This document shows positions 27,825-35,444 of a stretch of DNA of 64,000 nt, in pieces. The position numbers and the translations under genes are program-made. The notes under the pieces are model-generated. The model was not told the DNA's origin. It saw only the letters and a list, made by a program, of their open reading frames with translations, and did no database searches. The stretch comes from Serratia sp. UGAL515B_01 (GTDB lineage Bacteria; Pseudomonadota; Gammaproteobacteria; Enterobacterales; Enterobacteriaceae): contig NZ_CP109901.1 in assembly GCF_033095805.1 (NCBI RefSeq), positions 2,852,001-2,916,000 on the forward strand, in the 5' to 3' direction. Each line of letters begins with the position of its first letter. Position 1 is the stretch's first letter.

Positions 27825-27961
27825 GGGTTACCGTCCGCCATCGTCATGGAGACGGTCGGGTCGATATCAGCGGTAACGGTAATGTCAGTCTGGGCGGCAT
27901 AAACGGACGCCGCGCCCAGCAGCATGGACGAGCATATTAAAGATTTGATCATGTTTTTCAT
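27825..27961 (-). pseudogene. Alpha-fimbrial (CS1-type) major subunit, truncated by IS3
   Basis: Forty-five codons remain: a signal peptide (MKNMIKSLICSSMLLGAASV, cleaved after YAA) followed by QTDITVTADIDPTVSMTMAD. This is the N-terminus of a CfaB/CooA-like pilin, ending in the IS at GNP. The C-terminal portion is not on the other side of the element, so it has been deleted. It lies 56 bases downstream of the chaperone remnant. Confidence 0.75.
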
Positions 27962-28017
27962 GGGTAATCATCTCCTGATGATGGTTGGTTTACAGTTCCG
28001 TCTGTCGGAACCCTGAT

Positions 28018-28728
28018 TTATCTGCTCATTGCAGACAGTGTTAATTCTTCGTTTTTATTGCTAACCCAGTTGAAATACTTGGCCCGGTAAGTCTTGCCTG
28101 ATTCAAACCTGACCGATTTCAACCTTATTGATGTATCCGGATAGACGGTTGCTTTTTCCTTTTTCCACACGCAGCGCTTGCTTCCCTCACAGATACCGAT
28201 TTCATTCAGCGGCATTCTTATGGTGCCGTCGTTAACTATTTCGCCGGTATCAGGATTAAATTTGAGACGGGGAATAATTGTCTCCGGAGCGACATGTGCC
28301 AATACCCCCCAGACAATACTGACACCCACTTCTGTGCTGTTTTCCTTTCCCTGTGTCTGTCCCTTGTATTCTTTTTCCGACACGCCTTCAAAATAAACTC
28401 GCCATGTGGTTTCCTTGGCGGGTGCCTTCATGGTGACCAGCCGAACAATACGCGTGGCACCGGCAGCCACGGCAAGTTTTTGAGGGGTGACGACCAGTGA
28501 ACCTTCATCGGCCATATTGACCTCACCTTCAGATTCTTTTTTTGTTCCCGGCTGCATTATTTGTTTTTCTATCACTCTGACGAACTGAACGTCGTTATTT
28601 TTTGACTCAACCTGAATTTACGCAGAGCCGTCAGTACCGACCCCAACCTCTATGGGGTATACGATCATTGCGGCGTAGGAGTGGGGCGAAAATAATAAAT
28701 AAGCCGTAAAATAAAATATTTTTCTCAT
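28018..28728 (-). pseudogene. CS1-type fimbrial chaperone with in-frame nonsense codon
   Basis: The gene reads MRKIFYFTAYLLFSPHSYAA (signal peptide) and MIVYPIEVGVGTDGSA, then a TAA at codon 37 (28620-28618), and continues in the same frame IQVESKNNDVQFVRVIEKQI to a normal C-terminus. Family features include GSLVVTPQKLAVAAGATRIV and the two-cysteine C-terminal loop (GICEGSKRCVW). Only one base change (AAA to TAA would do it) separates it from an intact 236-aa chaperone. Downstream restart would lack the signal peptide, so the product cannot reach the periplasm. Confidence 0.8.
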
Positions 28729-28736
28729 CCACTGAA

Positions 28737-29235
28737 CTCTCGCTGACCGATCATTCATTTCTTTTGGGTCCCTTTTGTTTTTTAATGGCTTCTACCAAAC
28801 AAAACCATATAATTATTTTTTAAATAAAAATAATTATTATTGATACTTCAAATGTCGATTTCATTATTTAACGACCCCCATCATTAATTTGATGGGTGCG
28901 AAAACAATCTTGCTGAGGATGTAATTATTTATAAAATCAGAATAGAGGGGAAGTACATTATAATAAACACGTTTATACCGCTCGATGCAACATCAATTGA
29001 TAGATTTAATCTATCAGTAATAAAACGCCCCTCAATATTTCCGGTAAATATATTTTTATTAACCAATGGAAAACTTTAAATATAAAATAACAAAAATAAA
29101 CTAATTGTTATAAATAAATATAATTCGTTACTTTAACGTATTCCAAGGGCAATATCTTACCGTTGCTTTATTATCAATAAAATATGCATCCCTACCGTAG
29201 CATGATGATTCAGTTTATAAACCATGTTAAATGTA
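28737..29235. promoter_or_regulatory. AT-rich region upstream of the alpha-fimbrial genes
   Basis: About 500 bp of very AT-rich DNA without a gene. It has several poly-A/T tracts and one hairpin (CGACCCCCATC...GATGGGTGCG, near 28870-28900). It is probably the silenced (H-NS-type) promoter region of the broken fimbrial locus; this is inferred from composition and position only. Confidence 0.4.
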
Positions 29236-29748
29236 GTCAGCGTGCCACTGTGTTTTATTTACTTGCGCGGTTATCAATGAGTTTGAGAAATAAACCGTCG
29301 GTAGCTGAGAATATCGACGCTGAAGCGGAAGTCGTTATCTGCTGTGAAGCCGATGAACAGGGGTCTTACGTGCGGTGTAAAGCCAATCCCCGGTGGTTGT
29401 TCTACGCTGATGACCGTATCTGCAAACGGGCTCTGGCCCACGTCTTCGGCCCGAGAAATGCCTCGACTCTGCAACGATTGCTGGTCCTGCTAAGCACATT
29501 TAATATTGCCTTTTATATGACAGATTATTGCCTTTTATATGACAGATGCTTGGCCGGTTTATACGGTCCTGTTGAGCGCAACCCGCCACGTGGTGCGCAA
29601 GAAATATACCCAAAGGATAGAACGGCATAATCTTAATCTTCGCACACATATCAAACGACTGACCCGCAGAACCCTTTGCTTTTCGAAGTCAGAGGAAATG
29701 CACGATAAGATCATCGGTGGGTATTTTACTATTCATCACTATCAATAA
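29236..29748 (+). pseudogene. IS1-family InsB transposase, frameshifted
   Basis: The first frame gives AEAEVVICCEADEQGSYVRC and ALAHVFGPRNASTLQRLLVL. After a 22-bp tandem duplication (29505-29548) the other frame gives [20 protein letters not shown] and then [13 protein letters not shown]. These are the DEQW-type and C-terminal parts of InsB, with the usual W changed and the frame broken. Confidence 0.8.
29505..29548. repeat. 22-bp tandem duplication inside IS1 remnant
   Basis: ATTGCCTTTTATATGACAGA plus two bases is present twice head to tail, the second copy differing only in its last base. Being 22 bp it shifts the InsB frame by one. Confidence 0.9.
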
Positions 29749-29762
29749 ATCTGCGTCACGAC

Positions 29763-29891
29763 CTACGTCCGCGCCACGTTCCTCCAGTAGCTCTTCAACA
29801 TTGCGATAAGTGAGCGAATAGGCACACTTCCACGCACAGCCATCAAGATAAGATCTTTAGGAAAGGGGCGACCTTTGAAACTGAGCATCAT
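29763..29891 (-). pseudogene. IS6/IS26-like transposase, N-terminal remnant
   Basis: MLSFKGRPFPKDLILMAV is the IS6 start (compare IS26 NPFKGRHFQRDIILWAV). After a one-base frameshift it continues WKCAYSLTYRNVEELLEERG. The frame ends directly against the IS1 remnant, which has probably cut it. Confidence 0.75.
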
Positions 29892-29996
29892 TCAACCTTA
29901 ACTCGGATTTATTAGTCGACACTATCACTTAGCTTTATATTTTCGACTGAGTCCAAAACCAAACATCTTCATGGTTCACGGGGATAGCGTCTGGGA

Positions 29997-30140
29997 TTAC
30001 CATTCCAAAGTCCCACATTTACGCCCCGGAACGCTATAAAACAGCACTTCCCGGCAAAAAATATCTTTCGCTTGGAAATAAAAATAGATTGCCAACAAAA
30101 TGCAAGCTATTGAAATAACAATCGTCCAAAAATTTTTCAT
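29997..30140 (-). CDS. Small single-pass membrane protein
   Basis: A 47-aa frame: MKNFWTIVISIACILLAIYF forms one membrane segment, then YFQAKDIFCREVLFYSVPG and RKCGTLEW. A very strong ribosome-binding site (AGGGAGGGG) lies just before the ATG. I recognise no family. It stands alone between the IS debris and the subtilase gene; two cysteines follow the membrane segment. Confidence 0.45.
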   Translation of the reverse strand: MKNFWTIVISIACILLAIYFYFQAKDIFCREVLFYSVPGRKCGTLEW

Positions 30141-30256
30141 GCCCCTCCCTAAGTGTCAACCACTGATAAAAATGGATTATGTCGGATTAAGGCGTTGTGT
30201 TGCAAAAAACGCGGCGCTAATCATATTTACCGCCGGCTCCTTTTATAAATCAGCCA

Positions 30257-33200
30257 TTAAAAACGCCAAGTGATGCCGGCGTTGACGCTGTTGTCCTGAT
30301 GATTCTGCGACAACAGCCCACCGTAGCTCAACGACAACGTAGCGTTGTTGTTCACTGCCACCTCCGCGCCAGCCTTCAGCACAATACCGTCACGCGATAA
30401 CGGCACACTATTGACAATGAACGACGATTTCCCTCCGTTGAAACGCAGCCTTGTGCCCGGGTCCAACTCGCCGTACCGATGCTGCCAGCCCAGTTCGCTG
30501 CGTAGCTCCACCGTCGTTGTTTTGCCTGCCAGCCACTGGTTGTCAACACGCAGTCCCAATGTTGATACCATAGCTTCGGTGTGCTGCTTGTCGCCCTGCA
30601 ATGCTGCCGCCCCTCCGTCTTCCGCAATGCCGTTGTTTTTGAGATTTATATACGTGAGGTTGACGAACGGCTCCAGTCTCACCCAATCGGTTTTCATGCC
30701 GTAGCCTGTTTCAGCGAACAGTTGTTCGGTGCGCGCACTGTACTTCGCTGTTTCACGATCAGACTGGATGCCGTAGTTCAACAAGCGTGTAGTTTTGATG
30801 TGATGCCAGGTATAGCTGGCTCCACCGCGTAGCGCCAACGCCCCGAACTGCTTGCCGCCGTAAGTCGCTAAATGGTAGTTGTCGCTGTTAGCTCCCGAAC
30901 CATAGCCGCCATCCAGCGAGGTGCGGGTGTAACCGGTCGCCCCTCCCAGCCGCCAGTCGTCCGCCAGCTCCGAGTCCAGCCCCAGCAACACACCATAAGT
31001 CGACGCCTGATAGCCAGTGGCGTTGATGTCGCCCGACGCGTGGTCCCAGGCGCCCAGCAATTGCGCCCAGGCACCGCCTTGGTTCACCTTGATCTCCGAC
31101 GGGACCGCCAGCCCCTCCGCCTGACGTAGGCGTCCATTCAGCGCCTCACGAAGATAGCGGTTGTCGTTCACCAGCGCCGAGGTTATATCCGCATGGATTT
31201 GCCCCGACAACTGACGAAACGCCTGCCGCGCGTCAGCCACAGTGCCGCTGTAAAGGATGCTCTCATACACCGGGTTGCCGGGCGGCAGCGCATCTACCGC
31301 CGTTGCCGCCGCTCGTTCGTTCTGCGTCTGCGCCACGTTGGTAAAGGTGGTGTCATTGCGCCCGACGCTCAATGTCACCCCGTCCGGCTGGTAACTCAGG
31401 CCGCTGTCAAGAAACAGGTAATTTTGCGTAACCGAGTCAAACTGCCCACTGACTCCCTGTTGGGCTATCAGGATTTTGTACTGCTGCCCCAGCAGGCTCT
31501 GCACTTTGCTTTGAGTCAGCAGGTTGCCACCGGTTTCCAGCGATACCGCTACCACACCGCCGCCGATCGTCGCAGAACCGCCGCTTACGATCCGATCTCC
31601 CTGCCCGCTCTGAGCAACATCGACCACGTAGCGCGAGCCCAGTTCAAAGCTGACATTACGGTCTACGCTCAAAGTCCCACTCGAGTTACCCGGGGCCACG
31701 GTACCGCCACTGCGTGCAGTCAGCGAGCCGATACTGCCAACTCCCCCTAGGGTACCGCTGCCCTGCACATTTACATCAGAGTAAACAGAACCACTCACTT
31801 TCAAGGTTCCCTGATTAATAATAGTAGGCCCGAAGTACTTGTTTTTACCCGCTAACTCCAATGTCCCTGCACCCATTTTTGTCAGTCCACCGTGCCCACC
31901 GATATCATTGGCCCATTTATCATAACTACATTCGATACTTCCGCAGATGCGTTGATTACTTGACCCGGATTCAACGACAGCACCCACCCCGGGGATGTTG
32001 GCGATAAACTGTGTTTGCATATAAGAGCCATCGATATACAAGTCATTAGGTATATCAGCAGCAGTGACCAACATTTTCGGGCCATCTATCGCGCTTCTTA
32101 AATTGAGTTTTCCCCACCCATACATCGCATCTATACCTTTTTCACCAAGGTCAGTCGCTGTTGTAAGTAACACGGTCGCTATTTGGGATGCTGTCATATA
32201 AGGAAAACGTTGCATAAGCACTGCCGCTGCACCAGTAACCATTGGGGCGGCCATCGATGTTCCGGTTTTTAAGCCGTACGTTGGTATTATATTTTTTTCA
32301 CCCGTTGCAAAATAGTGATTATAATCCGTTTGTGCCGTTGTGCTGTATATGTCAGTCCCTGGCGCTGAAATACAGTAACTTGCGGTATATCCACAACTTG
32401 TGGATGACTCATCCAGGAGGTCATTTTTTCCTAAATTCGCGGTAATAATAAAGTTATTTAACGTATCAGGAAATAGGTAGGGTATGGAAGACTCTCCTAC
32501 CGGAACGTTGTAGTTATTGCCATTGCCAGCAGCAAATACGAGTAATTTTCCAAAGCGTACAGCTCTGATTAAAGCTGCAGATAATAATGAAGGAAAAGTA
32601 TCCAACCCTGTTGATGGTACAGCATGATGACTTAAAAAATTAATGGTATTCACATCATCTGTAGTGTAATCACCAACAGCGTCTTCTTTGGTTACTTTCA
32701 CATAAAATGGCCTCCCATCAGGAAAATATATCTCTTCCCCATTATCATCGATATTGATAGGAATAACCGGCCCCCAACTATTATTGAATACACGCGCATT
32801 GCTTTGTATTAGCACTTCAAAATAATTATTATTTGAATCTAAAAACTTAGCTGAAAAATGGCTGGAGTTGTAAGCAACACCATGCATTTCCTGGCCAGTT
32901 CTCCTCGCTGCAGCGATTCCTGCAACATGTGTCCCATGATCACCAAAAATAAACTCCCCCAGATTAGGAAAATCATCAAGCCCCGAAAAATTATATGCCT
33001 CAGCCACATCGACTTTATTAAGCTTCCCTATAAATTTAGGGTGGGTAAAGACAGACTCATCGAATATGCCAATGCTTACCCCTTCACCATTAAACCCCCT
33101 TGCATAAGCGTAATGAGCACCAATAGCTTCAAGCCCCCACTGATTATTAAACTCTTGTGTCATCCAGCTTTCTGGCGAACCAATTTTAGCCGTTTCTATA

Positions 33201-33280
33201 TAGCTATCAGTCGAAAGTGCTCTGAAAGAAATCAGCACCAAAAAGAGTGAACTGTACTTTTTAAATGGAAAAACTATCAT
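30257..33280 (-). CDS. Subtilisin-type serine protease autotransporter
   Basis: A 1007-aa type Va secreted protease resembling Serratia serine protease (Ssp) and SphB1. After a signal peptide (YSSLFLVLISFRALS) the S8 catalytic domain spans about residues 45-395. Asp74 lies in SIGIFDESV, His115 in GDHGTHVAG, the oxyanion Asn in AAGNGN and Ser342 in GTSMAAPMVTG. A passenger-associated repeat follows (LTKMGAGTLELAGKNKYFGP, GTLKVSGSVYSDV, GGTVAPGNS). The last 280 residues form the translocator barrel and end GITWRF. The family has secreted autoproteolytic or outer-membrane maturation proteases. All catalytic residues are intact. The ribosome-binding site is GAAGGGAG. Confidence 0.95.
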   Translation of the reverse strand: MIVFPFKKYSSLFLVLISFRALSTDSYIETAKIGSPESWMTQEFNNQWGLEAIGAHYAYARGFNGEGVSIGIFDESVFTHPKFIGKLNKVDVAEAYNFSGLDDFPNLGEFIFGDHGTHVAGIAAARRTGQEMHGVAYNSSHFSAKFLDSNNNYFEVLIQSNARVFNNSWGPVIPINIDDNGEEIYFPDGRPFYVKVTKEDAVGDYTTDDVNTINFLSHHAVPSTGLDTFPSLLSAALIRAVRFGKLLVFAAGNGNNYNVPVGESSIPYLFPDTLNNFIITANLGKNDLLDESSTSCGYTASYCISAPGTDIYSTTAQTDYNHYFATGEKNIIPTYGLKTGTSMAAPMVTGAAAVLMQRFPYMTASQIATVLLTTATDLGEKGIDAMYGWGKLNLRSAIDGPKMLVTAADIPNDLYIDGSYMQTQFIANIPGVGAVVESGSSNQRICGSIECSYDKWANDIGGHGGLTKMGAGTLELAGKNKYFGPTIINQGTLKVSGSVYSDVNVQGSGTLGGVGSIGSLTARSGGTVAPGNSSGTLSVDRNVSFELGSRYVVDVAQSGQGDRIVSGGSATIGGGVVAVSLETGGNLLTQSKVQSLLGQQYKILIAQQGVSGQFDSVTQNYLFLDSGLSYQPDGVTLSVGRNDTTFTNVAQTQNERAAATAVDALPPGNPVYESILYSGTVADARQAFRQLSGQIHADITSALVNDNRYLREALNGRLRQAEGLAVPSEIKVNQGGAWAQLLGAWDHASGDINATGYQASTYGVLLGLDSELADDWRLGGATGYTRTSLDGGYGSGANSDNYHLATYGGKQFGALALRGGASYTWHHIKTTRLLNYGIQSDRETAKYSARTEQLFAETGYGMKTDWVRLEPFVNLTYINLKNNGIAEDGGAAALQGDKQHTEAMVSTLGLRVDNQWLAGKTTTVELRSELGWQHRYGELDPGTRLRFNGGKSSFIVNSVPLSRDGIVLKAGAEVAVNNNATLSLSYGGLLSQNHQDNSVNAGITWRF

Positions 33281-33442
33281 ATTGATGATACTCCCTTCTA
33301 TTAGTAACTTCCTTTAATGAATGTTTTTCTTTTTACTAAAAAACATGTAGAGAGAAAATACCCTCTGCTTACCTTATGATAACAAAGCAAGATTTCCGGT
33401 TGTGCTAGAGCACTGTTGTCTCCCTTTCAAAGGTAACCTATC

Positions 33443-33589
33443 ATGCACAAAAATTTAACGGAAACATGGCTAATTACGGGACTACTACTTGTTCGCATCC
33501 AAAAGGATTGGGCATTCGAAGTCGTCTTAAGAAATGAAGTAATAGACACCCTAGACGGTAATTATCGGATTGTGACCATATCGAAGTGA
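33443..33589 (+). CDS. Short open frame, unrecognised
   Basis: A 48-aa frame (MHKNLTETWLITGLLLVRIQ ... IVTISK) has a possible AAAGG ribosome-binding site nine bases upstream. It overlaps the 3' end of the lipoprotein gene on the other strand. It may be spurious or a remnant; nothing else is seen between the subtilase and the lipoprotein gene. Confidence 0.2.
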   Translation: MHKNLTETWLITGLLLVRIQKDWAFEVVLRNEVIDTLDGNYRIVTISK

Positions 33590-34278
33590 TGAATACAGGA
33601 GTCCTTATAAGTACTACTCGGTTCCCACTGACCATCTTTCAACACGACGTTGTTAATACCAAACGCGGCAAGTCCATCAACAGTGTAGCTCCATCCTGCA
33701 CAATTCATTTTATGTGCTTTAAGCACCTCTAGATGTTTCTCTGCTGCTTGTCCATAAGTTGTTACAAGTTGATTTACCTTTATTTTTTTGAAAAAGGCGT
33801 TTTCTTGTTGAATAAGTCCAGTCAGTAGTTCTATAAACCGCTGCCTATCCTCTGTCTTTTCAGGAACTATCTCATCACTGAAACTTTGCGTAGCCCCTCC
33901 ATGCCATCCTAACTGGCTGCCCTTTGCAAGGTATTTTGTTTTTCCGGCAGGGAAAATATAGTTCGCACAGGATGAGAGGCAATAGTCTTGGACCTGAACG
34001 TTCAATTTTTTTTCGAAAACCAATTCACCCATCGCCATGCCTGGAACGATATCGCCGCCACTACTATTAATAACAAGAGTAACTATGTTATCGCTCAGCA
34101 ACGCTTTAAATTCCTCATACCCAGATTGACTGATCTCGCCAGAGTAGTAAATTTTATCACCGGAAGAGTATACCTTTAGGTTATCCTCACCCTCAGAAGC
34201 TTCCTTTTTATCATTGCACCCAGTCAGTAATACCACCAACATCGCAATGACAACTGAAAGTAAATTAATCTCCTTCAA
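33562..34278 (-). CDS. Lipoprotein with ClpP/crotonase-like fold
   Basis: A 238-aa protein. The lipobox is LLTGC after MKEINLLSVVIAMLVV. The body resembles the COG3904-type periplasmic ClpP-fold proteins: INSSGGDIVPGMAMGELVF (the GG-containing oxyanion region), QVQDYCLSSCANYIFPAG (candidate nucleophile Ser flanked by two Cys) and GSQLGWHGGA (candidate His). The start is placed at TTG 34278 with a GGGAG ribosome-binding site seven bases upstream, which gives a normal lipoprotein signal; an ATG 16 codons upstream is also in frame. It lies beside the subtilase autotransporter on the same strand. Confidence 0.7.
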   Translation of the reverse strand: MKEINLLSVVIAMLVVLLTGCNDKKEASEGEDNLKVYSSGDKIYYSGEISQSGYEEFKALLSDNIVTLVINSSGGDIVPGMAMGELVFEKKLNVQVQDYCLSSCANYIFPAGKTKYLAKGSQLGWHGGATQSFSDEIVPEKTEDRQRFIELLTGLIQQENAFFKKIKVNQLVTTYGQAAEKHLEVLKAHKMNCAGWSYTVDGLAAFGINNVVLKDGQWEPSSTYKDSCIHHFDMVTIR

Positions 34279-34551
34279 AGTATTACTCCCTTTAATATGC
34301 TTTGGATTTCCATATTCTCCCATCACTCATGTTCACTCAATGATTACCTGTTATTTGTTTTGTTTTTGTTTAGAAAGTGGCATCAAGAAAGAATCGTGGC
34401 ACGTATGTAATCATACAATAAATAAATTAATTCATATTTTGCACTCTTCGAGCATGCTCACTTTGCCAATTCAAGGACAGCACTATACGTAACACACGAT
34501 TTACTGAACACCCGTTCATTACCCCATTGCAGTCTGTTGAAACCGGACACT

Positions 34552-34680
34552 ATGAGTAAGAGATATGTCATGAGGCGGGCGTCTCTGAATGCCTCATACT
34601 TTAGCTGCAAAGTGAAATACGGCGGTAATGAAACACCTGATGTCAGCAGGATAAAAGACCTTGAGGATGAGAACCAGTAG
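34552..34680 (+). pseudogene. IS3-type OrfA fragment
   Basis: The frame reads VMRRASLNASYFSCKVKYGG followed by DVSRIKDLEDENQ. This is the end of the helix-turn-helix and start of the leucine zipper of an IS3/IS407-like OrfA. It stops at a TAG that belongs to the palindromic element at 34681. The rest of the gap (34279-34551) shows no gene. Confidence 0.6.
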
Positions 34681-34735
34681 TGTCGCATTAGCGTAACCAG
34701 CAGGTATGCTAAACTCAATCCCCGCTAATGCGACA
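34681..34735. repeat. 55-bp element with perfect 13-bp inverted ends
   Basis: TGTCGCATTAGCG at the left is the exact reverse complement of CGCTAATGCGACA at the right, with a 29-base centre. The same end motif occurs at 12717 and at the end of R3 copies, so this may be a minimal internally deleted derivative of that element. It is 31 bases downstream of the ecpE stop. Confidence 0.75.
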
Positions 34736-34766
34736 AAGTCAAAGGTATTCTCTATTCAACGCGAAC

Positions 34767-35444
34767 TCAATTCGCATTCTGCTCGAAACACTGCTCCCCT
34801 AGCCGAGTATATTGGTTGAAAGCGATAATAAACTTGCGATGCAACCCGAGCAGATCAGTGCCAGCATACTTTTCCCCAGGTAATAGATTAAATACTTTGG
34901 CGGTATCATCTTTATCGTCACAGCTCTTGTGGATCATAACGCGGAAGTAGGTATTACCGGTGTTTTTTAACACGCCGGCCTGCCTATCATAATGATAAGT
35001 GAAACGCATTTGGCGCGGCCGAATAACCAGAATAGTATCGAGTGCAACGATGGGTGAAATCAGCGGGGTTTTACTCTGATTTGATAACGCCATCGCATCG
35101 GCTGGGATCTCTTTTATCACGATGCGGTAATAACGTTCGCGATCATCCGCCGGGCCACGGTAGATGATTTTAAAATATTCCCAACCGCCTGGTTCAATAA
35201 TTTTCTTTAGTGGCGTATACATTATTTCGCCGTTTTCCAATGGCAAAGGACGTTCATCAATACCCGGTTTATTGATCCGATAGGCGCTGATGACATATAG
35301 ATTGGTATTTTTGGTGTTGTTGACAAACTGGCGCGAGAAAAATGTGCTGTCGCTCTCTAGCGTAAATACGCTAGAGGAGAGATAAATCGCCCGTGCCGGG
35401 GACACCAATAACACTAAGCACAATGCTAATTTCATCATATGCAT
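34767..35444 (-). CDS. ecpE: Common pilus accessory chaperone EcpE
   Basis: A 225-aa periplasmic chaperone-like protein. Signal peptide MHMMKLALCLVLLVSPARA, then an Ig-like N-terminal domain with KIIEPGGWEYFKIIYRGPAD and RERYYRIVIKEIP, and a C-terminal domain with LVIRPRQMRFTYHYDRQ and NTGNTYFRVMIHKSC. It resembles EcpE (236 aa in E. coli) and is a paralogue of EcpB in this operon. Translation starts at the ecpD stop (TAATG). It helps ensure correct EcpAD pilus assembly. Confidence 0.85.
   Translation of the reverse strand: MHMMKLALCLVLLVSPARAIYLSSSVFTLESDSTFFSRQFVNNTKNTNLYVISAYRINKPGIDERPLPLENGEIMYTPLKKIIEPGGWEYFKIIYRGPADDRERYYRIVIKEIPADAMALSNQSKTPLISPIVALDTILVIRPRQMRFTYHYDRQAGVLKNTGNTYFRVMIHKSCDDKDDTAKVFNLLPGEKYAGTDLLGLHRKFIIAFNQYTRLGEQCFEQNAN

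Noticed and set aside
30345..31750. + strand frames opposite the subtilase autotransporter, up to 185 aa
   Set aside because: GC-rich antisense shadows; the minus-strand frame has the full protease and barrel motifs.
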